In this document: piece after piece, positions 12,594 through 17,241 of the stretch
Numbering within the stretch: position 1 is the stretch's first letter
Layout: each line of letters opens with the position of its first letter
Assembly: GCA_964495465.1 (NCBI GenBank)
Contig: CAZBWE010000051.1
Coordinates: forward strand, 1 to 17,241
DNA: 17,241 nt
From: CAZBWE01 sp964495465
GTDB taxonomy: Bacteria > Planctomycetota > Phycisphaerae > Sedimentisphaerales > Anaerobacaceae
Direction of reading: 5' to 3'
Notes under the pieces: generated by a model
What the model was told of the DNA's origin: nothing
Databases searched by the model: none
What the model saw: only the letters and a program-made list of their open reading frames with translations
Position numbers and translations under genes: made by a program

Positions 12594-14729
12594 AGTTGTT
12601 GGGAAGGTATGGGCGTTCATAATTTGTCTGATTGGCCGGTTCCGGTGGTTCCGGAAGAATGGCTTGTCGGCCCGCCGCCGGCAGAATTCTCTGCGGTTAC
12701 TTTGCCCACAGACCACTGGGTCGAATTGAAGTTTTGTGGCCGACTCGTAGATGGCCCAGGGGATGATATACTTATTATCGAATGGGGGACTGTTGGCGAA
12801 CAGGCGCTGGTCTTTATCACTGATGGTGCCGGACAGGATTACCTAATTGGTATGGGTATGGTAGGAGTGTCCAATCAACAGATTCCTACGGAGATTAATT
12901 TTAATATGCCCGATGTTTCCCTGCCTTTTACACCATCCGTAATACGCGTTCTTGGGGTAACTATGGGAGGAGGAGTGCCCGGCTTTGACCTGGGCAGTAT
13001 TTGTGTGCGAACTGTTACCGATTGTTGCGATATTGCGAATTATCCCATCCCCGCTGATGGAGTCGAAGATGTGCCTGCCGACGCCATTCTTGGCTGGTCG
13101 CCGGGATGTTCCGCCGATAAGCATTTCGTTTACTTTGGCACGAGCTTAAATGATGTGGATATCAATGCAGCTCCTGTTAATCCCCAGCCGCAGGATGCCA
13201 ATTACTTCGACCCCTGCGGCCTTGAATTAGGCGAGCATTACTACTGGCGGATTGATGAAATTAATGACCCCTGTGTATGGACGGGCAATATCTGGAGCTT
13301 TACGGTCACCGACTGTTGTATTTTGGACGATTTTGAGTTCTACAACGACACCTACAATCTCATATATAATACCTGGATAGAGAGCGGAGCGACTTACTTG
13401 GCTTTTTCGGAGAATATCAGTCATAGCTGCGAGCAGTCGATGATGTTTTATTATTACTGTTACGATTATTCTGATGCCGGTGTTACTCGCACGTTTAGTC
13501 CGGCGCAGGATTGGGCCTCAATCGGTGCCAGGGTGCTGGAGCTTTATTTCTATGGCACAACAACCAATAAAGCGAGAGGTCAGATGTATATTATTCTCAA
13601 TGATGGCAGCGCCGATACGCTCGTGCTGTATGAGGGAGATGCAAATGACCTGAAGGAGGAAACGTGGCATCCCTGGAGAATTGACCTTCAGGGCTTAAAC
13701 GATGTGAACCTGGCCTGCATAGAAAGTATTACTATCGGCTTTACTATTGCGATGACCGAATCATACAGTTGGGATGAGGGGACCGTGTATTTTGATGATG
13801 TCCGCGTGTGTTCATCCAGATGCCTTCAGGAGAACAGGCCGGCTGCGGATTTCAGCGGGGATTGTGCTGTTGACTTTGAAGACCTCCAAGAGTTGGCGTA
13901 TAGCTGGCTTAATAAAGGGTATAATATTTATCCGGTTGCAGCCCCCAACGAGCCGCTTGCCTGGTATGAATTTGAGGACAACGCCGACGACAGTTCAGCA
14001 AACGGTTACCACGGCGACCCCTGTGGCAGTCCGGAATATGTTACCGGCGTCTATGGCAGTGCAATTAGTTTTGATGGCTACGAGGATTCTGTAGCGATAA
14101 CGGATGCTGCCGAATTGTTCGGTGAAATCAGCGCCGGTATAACAATCGCCTTCTGGCAATATGGTGAGGATTCGCCGCATCTTAACGATACGGTATGTTG
14201 CTCGAACTATGCTTATGATGCCAATGGTTATGCAAGGCCGATTATTGAAGCCCCTGCGCTCGCTATTAATCTTGGCTGCTGGAGGTCTCCGGGCCGATAT
14301 AATTGGGATTGCGGTTATCCTTGGTCTTTCGATAATCGGCTCAGCGGAAGCCACCGGTATAAAGGTGAATGGTCGGGCCAATGGAATCACTGGGCGTTTA
14401 CAAAGGATTTCAATACCGGCACAATGCAGATTTTTCTCAACGGCCTTGTTTGCGACAGCCGCACCGGTGCAAGCTCATTCATATCTGAAATAACCTCATT
14501 TCAAATAGGTTCGGGCTGGTATGGCGGCTATGACGGCTTGATTGACGACTTCCGCATTTATGATTATGTTCTCTCACAGCCCGAGGTTGCATACGCAGCG
14601 ACCAATGGCACCGGCATCTTCGATATACCGCTTATGTCGCCGGCTGATTTGTACGCCGATGATTTGATTAACTTCAGGGACTTTGCCATCCTCGCCGATA
14701 ACTGGCTCGAAGAGCATCTCTGGCCGTAA
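12594..14729 (+). CDS. Secreted LamG-domain protein with dockerin-like motifs (5' truncated by assembly gap)
   Basis: The frame is open from the gap edge; an in-frame ATG at 12609 is probably internal, as the gap removes the true start and any signal peptide. Numbering from that Met: a beta-rich domain at 1-140; a fibronectin/Ig-like domain at about 145-235 (PADGVEDVPADAILGWSPG...YYWRIDEI...IWSFTV), common in planctomycete secreted proteins; and a jelly-roll-like domain at 240-405 starting ILDDFEFYND. Then come a dockerin-like motif at 414-435 (DFSGDCAVDFEDL...WL) and a LamG/concanavalin-like domain at about 450-665 (AWYEFEDNADDSSANGYHG...IDDFRIYDYVLS). A second dockerin-like motif lies at the extreme C-terminus, 680-702 (DLYADDLINFRDF...NWLEE). 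Probably extracellular and glycan-binding; no catalytic domain is seen. Confidence 0.85.
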   Translation, partial: SCWEGMGVHNLSDWPVPVVPEEWLVGPPPAEFSAVTLPTDHWVELKFCGRLVDGPGDDILIIEWGTVGEQALVFITDGAGQDYLIGMGMVGVSNQQIPTEINFNMPDVSLPFTPSVIRVLGVTMGGGVPGFDLGSICVRTVTDCCDIANYPIPADGVEDVPADAILGWSPGCSADKHFVYFGTSLNDVDINAAPVNPQPQDANYFDPCGLELGEHYYWRIDEINDPCVWTGNIWSFTVTDCCILDDFEFYNDTYNLIYNTWIESGATYLAFSENISHSCEQSMMFYYYCYDYSDAGVTRTFSPAQDWASIGARVLELYFYGTTTNKARGQMYIILNDGSADTLVLYEGDANDLKEETWHPWRIDLQGLNDVNLACIESITIGFTIAMTESYSWDEGTVYFDDVRVCSSRCLQENRPAADFSGDCAVDFEDLQELAYSWLNKGYNIYPVAAPNEPLAWYEFEDNADDSSANGYHGDPCGSPEYVTGVYGSAISFDGYEDSVAITDAAELFGEISAGITIAFWQYGEDSPHLNDTVCCSNYAYDANGYARPIIEAPALAINLGCWRSPGRYNWDCGYPWSFDNRLSGSHRYKGEWSGQWNHWAFTKDFNTGTMQIFLNGLVCDSRTGASSFISEITSFQIGSGWYGGYDGLIDDFRIYDYVLSQPEVAYAATNGTGIFDIPLMSPADLYADDLINFRDFAILADNWLEEHLWP

Positions 14730-14839
14730 TTTGCATTTATGGCCTTGTGCTGGCTTACCCTGCGTAAAAAGAAATATAAGATTCAGGGAACAGTAATGCT
14801 GTTTTGTGCATCTTTATTATCGGTTTGAACGAGTCGGCT

Positions 14840-14856
14840 ACAGGCGCGCGACCTGT
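14840..14856. other. Short hairpin upstream of the giant surface-protein gene
   Basis: ACAGG (14840-14844) and CCTGT (14852-14856) pair around a CGCGCGA loop, in the 171-bp spacer between the two surface-protein genes. No T-run follows, so it is not a clear terminator. It may be a regulator site or chance. No convincing promoter was found in this spacer. Confidence 0.25.
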
Positions 14857-14900
14857 GTCGTCATAATATATTTATCATAAATTATTGAAAGGACAGGGGA

Positions 14901-17241
14901 ATGAAAAGGATAATCGGACTAAATCTTGTTGTCTTGCTGATTTTTGTGGTGTCAGCTCCGTCAGTTAGTAATGTCTGCTATCATAGCTCGCCCCTGGCTG
15001 GAACAGCCTGGGTGCAAAAACAAAAGCTTTTTGCCTCGGATGGTTCTGCTGGGGACATGTTTGGCGGGTCTGTTTCTATAAGCGGCTATTTCGCTATCGT
15101 GGGGGCATATGGCGATGACGACAAAGGAGACTACTCCGGCTCGGCTTATATATTCAAGTGGGATGGGACAAGCTGGATTCAACAGCAAAAGCTTACTGCA
15201 TTAGACGGAGCATCCTACAATGAGTTTGGCTCGTCTGTTTCTATCAGCGGCGATTTCGCTATCGTCGGGGCGCACTGGGATAACGACAAAGGATCCGACT
15301 CCGGCTCAGCTTATATATTCAGGAGAGAGGACACCAACTGGGTTCAGCAGCAAAAGCTTCTTGCCTCGGACGGTGCTGCTGGGGATATGTTTGGCGGGTC
15401 TGTTTCTATAAGCGGCGATTATGCAATTGTGGGGGCCTATGCCGATGATGATAAAGGAAGCCGGTCTGGCTCAGCTTATATATTCAAGTGGGATGGGACA
15501 AGCTGGAGCCAGCAGCAAAAGCTTACTGCATTAGACGGAGCATCCTACAATGACTTTGGCTCGTCTGTTTCTATCAGCGGCGATTTGGCAATCATTGGGG
15601 CGGATGGCGATAATGATAAAGGAACCGAATCCGGCTCGGCTTATATATTCAGGAGAGAGGACACAAGCTGGGTTGAGCAGGAAAAACTTCTCGCCTCCGA
15701 TGGTTCTACCGGCGACTGGTTTGGCAGGTCTGTTTCCATAAGCGCAGATTTTGCCATCGTGGGGGCACTTTTCGATGACGACAAAGGAAATAGCTCCGGC
15801 TCGGCTTATATATTCAAGCGCGAAGGTGAAACCTGGATTCAGTGGCAAAAGCTTACCGCCGCTGATGGTTCTGAAGATGACAGCTTTGGCTCTTCTGTTT
15901 CTATCAGCGGCGATTTCGCTATCGTGGGGGCGTTGGGAGATGACGACAAAGGAAATAGCTCCGGCTCGGCTTATATATTCAAGTGGGATGGGACAAGCTG
16001 GATTCAACAGCAAAAACTCGCTGCCGCTGACGGTGCTACATACGACAAGTTTGGCCGTTCTGTTTCTATAAGCGGCAACTTCGCTATCGTGGGGGCGTTG
16101 GGAGATGACGACAAAGGAGACTACTCCGGCTCGGCTTATGTATTCGGGCTCGATTGGCATGTCGATGGGGTCAATGGCGATGATAACAATGATGGCCTGA
16201 GTCCGGAAACAGCTTTTGCAACGATTCAGAAGGGAATCGACTCGGCTGAGGATGATGAAATTGTGTTGGTATATCCCGGTGTTTATAACGAGACAATCGA
16301 TTTTATGGGTAAGGCCGTAATGGTCAGAAGCGCTGAAGATGCGGCAGTTCTGCAGCCGCAGGATTACTTCGCAGTTCTTTTCTGTAACGGCGAAGGACCT
16401 GGCAGTATCCTGAAGAACTTTGTTATAGAAAATAGCTTTATGGCAATCTTTATTGATGGCAGCTCACCTACAATAACCAATGTAACAATTGTGGATAACG
16501 GATTCGGCATTGCTGCATATACCGGTTCTCAGCCAAATATCAGCAACAGCATCTTCTGGAATAATATTTTCGGTGATTTGTTCGGATGTCAGGCAACATA
16601 TAGTTGCGTCCAGAATGGATGTCTAGGCCCGGGTAATCTCGATATTGACCCGCGATTTGCAGACCCTGAAGGCGGCGACTATCACTTACAGAGTAAGACC
16701 GGCCGGTATTGGCCGCAATATGATGTATGGATTCTCGATGAAGCTTTCAGTCCCTGTATCGATGGCGGTGACCCGAATGCTTTCTATTCTAATGAGCCGA
16801 TGCCAAACGGCGGCCGCGTTAATATGGGTGCGTATGGCGGGACTGCTTATGCAAGTAAGAAAGAGATGCGATGGCTTCACAGCGATACCAATAAGGACGG
16901 CTGGGTGAATATGATAGATTTAGCAATACTTGCACAGGATTGGCTGATATATGAGCCGGGCACATCGAATCTGCCGCCAGAGGTGAGTATTATTAAGCCG
17001 CGGGATGGAGATAGATTGCCTGGACGTGAACCAATCGAAATCGAGGCCGAAGCGTGGGATTCTGATGGTTCGGTGGAATGGGTGGAGTTTTTGGCCAATG
17101 GAGATGTGATAGGTGAGGATAATGATGGCAGCGATGGCTGGATGGCTGTTTGGCAGCCAAGCAGAAGTGGCTACTACAAACTTACGGCGGAAGCGACCGA
17201 CGATGATGGAGCGACAACAACCTCTCAGGCGGTGGAAATTC
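14901..17241 (+). CDS. Giant secreted multidomain protein: FG-GAP propeller, beta-helix, dockerin-like motif, Ig-like domain (3' truncated)
   Basis: An uninterrupted frame runs from ATG 14901 to the window edge: 780 codons, no stop. GGACAGGGGA precedes the start. Residues 1-20 form a signal peptide (MKRIIGLNLVVLLIFVVSA). Residues 41-419 are seven 55-residue FG-GAP_2-type repeats (consensus QKL.A.DG...D.FG.SVSISGDFAIVGA..DDDKG..SGSAYIF...T.W.QQ). Residues about 419-655 form a right-handed parallel beta-helix (VDGVNGDDNNDGLSPETAFATIQKGI...SPCIDGG...VNMGAYGGT), a pectate-lyase-like fold without visible catalytic residues. Residues 662-682 are a canonical dockerin-like EF-hand (DTNKDGWVNMIDL..LAQDWL). 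From about 690 an Ig-like domain (PPEVSIIKPRDGD...DSDGSVEWVEFLANG) is cut by the window end. Probably a surface or extracellular adhesin or glycan-binding protein. Confidence 0.9.
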   Translation, partial: MKRIIGLNLVVLLIFVVSAPSVSNVCYHSSPLAGTAWVQKQKLFASDGSAGDMFGGSVSISGYFAIVGAYGDDDKGDYSGSAYIFKWDGTSWIQQQKLTALDGASYNEFGSSVSISGDFAIVGAHWDNDKGSDSGSAYIFRREDTNWVQQQKLLASDGAAGDMFGGSVSISGDYAIVGAYADDDKGSRSGSAYIFKWDGTSWSQQQKLTALDGASYNDFGSSVSISGDLAIIGADGDNDKGTESGSAYIFRREDTSWVEQEKLLASDGSTGDWFGRSVSISADFAIVGALFDDDKGNSSGSAYIFKREGETWIQWQKLTAADGSEDDSFGSSVSISGDFAIVGALGDDDKGNSSGSAYIFKWDGTSWIQQQKLAAADGATYDKFGRSVSISGNFAIVGALGDDDKGDYSGSAYVFGLDWHVDGVNGDDNNDGLSPETAFATIQKGIDSAEDDEIVLVYPGVYNETIDFMGKAVMVRSAEDAAVLQPQDYFAVLFCNGEGPGSILKNFVIENSFMAIFIDGSSPTITNVTIVDNGFGIAAYTGSQPNISNSIFWNNIFGDLFGCQATYSCVQNGCLGPGNLDIDPRFADPEGGDYHLQSKTGRYWPQYDVWILDEAFSPCIDGGDPNAFYSNEPMPNGGRVNMGAYGGTAYASKKEMRWLHSDTNKDGWVNMIDLAILAQDWLIYEPGTSNLPPEVSIIKPRDGDRLPGREPIEIEAEAWDSDGSVEWVEFLANGDVIGEDNDGSDGWMAVWQPSRSGYYKLTAEATDDDGATTTSQAVEI
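15021..16157 (+). repeat. Seven in-frame 165-bp coding tandem repeats
   Basis: Units begin at 15021, 15186, 15351, 15516, 15681, 15846 and 16011, a strict 165-bp (55-codon) period with no indels. Each starts with CAAAAGCTT or a close variant. The last unit is cut short after SGSAYVF. Units 1+2 and 3+4 are most alike as pairs, giving a 330-bp higher-order period. The repeats also create long spurious antisense frames. Confidence 0.92.

Noticed and set aside
14739..14828. Short plus-strand frame (29 residues, MALCWLTLRKKK...) between the two surface-protein genes
   Set aside because: It has no ribosome binding site and no known family, and its length is within chance expectation. It was considered as a small peptide or leftover sorting tail but cannot be supported.
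14821..14870. Promoter for the giant surface-protein gene (TTGAAC ... CATAAT)
   Set aside because: The boxes are 31 bp apart, too far for a sigma70 promoter, and no better-spaced pair was seen.
15531..16160. A 209-residue minus-strand open frame with internal repeats (LEYISRAG...SFVVI)
   Set aside because: It is antisense to the seven 165-bp coding repeats. Because the period is a multiple of three, one stop-free unit makes the whole array open in that frame. It has no ribosome binding site and no family features.

Overview
The window looks like a metagenomic or draft-assembly fragment from a Planctomycetota bacterium, most likely class Phycisphaerae. The evidence is the gene repertoire: tandem pseudopilin-like proteins that pair a GFTLIELLVVIAIIALL leader with a degenerate H-X9-DG tail, a BldC-type helix-turn-helix fused to a receiver-like domain, and large secreted proteins carrying LamG, FG-GAP and beta-helix modules punctuated by dockerin-like D-x-N-x-D-G-x-V-N-x-x-D-L...WL motifs. 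Taxonomy is inferred from these families and was not tested by search. A run of 100 N (12493-12592) is an assembly gap of unknown true size.

Layout. 1-138 is the possible tail of a gene that starts outside the window. 202-2015 holds two paralogous prepilin-like genes on the + strand. 2038-2616 (-) is a BldC-like HTH/pseudo-receiver regulator. 2880-4010 (+) is a DegT/DnrJ/EryC1/StrS sugar aminotransferase with a recognisable promoter and Shine-Dalgarno site. 4203-4478 (+) is a small single-pass membrane protein. 4479-5122 has no intact gene but is richly structured: nested inverted repeats (4520-4780) and a remnant of an ECF sigma factor N-terminus (4868-5011, -).

5123-7516 (-) is a two-gene unit: an AsmA-like envelope protein followed by a DUF434 protein. 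7731-8618 (+) is an RNase Z-type metallo-beta-lactamase that resembles the short plant TRZ1/TRZ2 enzymes. It is preceded by a near-consensus promoter and a leader that is almost entirely an inverted repeat. 8767-12408 (-) is a compact operon, transcribed in the order nucleotide-sugar dehydrogenase, GT4 glycosyltransferase, GH130 glycosidase/phosphorylase. It probably makes or remodels a glycan or exopolysaccharide.

After the gap, 12594-14729 (+) encodes the C-terminal part of a LamG/dockerin-like secreted protein. 14901 to the window edge (+) encodes a very large secreted protein: signal peptide, seven 55-residue FG-GAP-type repeats (a predicted seven-bladed propeller), a right-handed beta-helix, one dockerin-like motif and an Ig-like domain. 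It runs off the end of the window.

The common theme is cell-surface biology: pseudopilins, sugar-nucleotide and glycan enzymes, an AsmA-like protein and giant secreted adhesin- or glycan-binding-type proteins. The least explained items are the structured non-coding block at 4520-4780, the recurring dockerin-like half-modules, and the divergent pseudo-receiver regulator.
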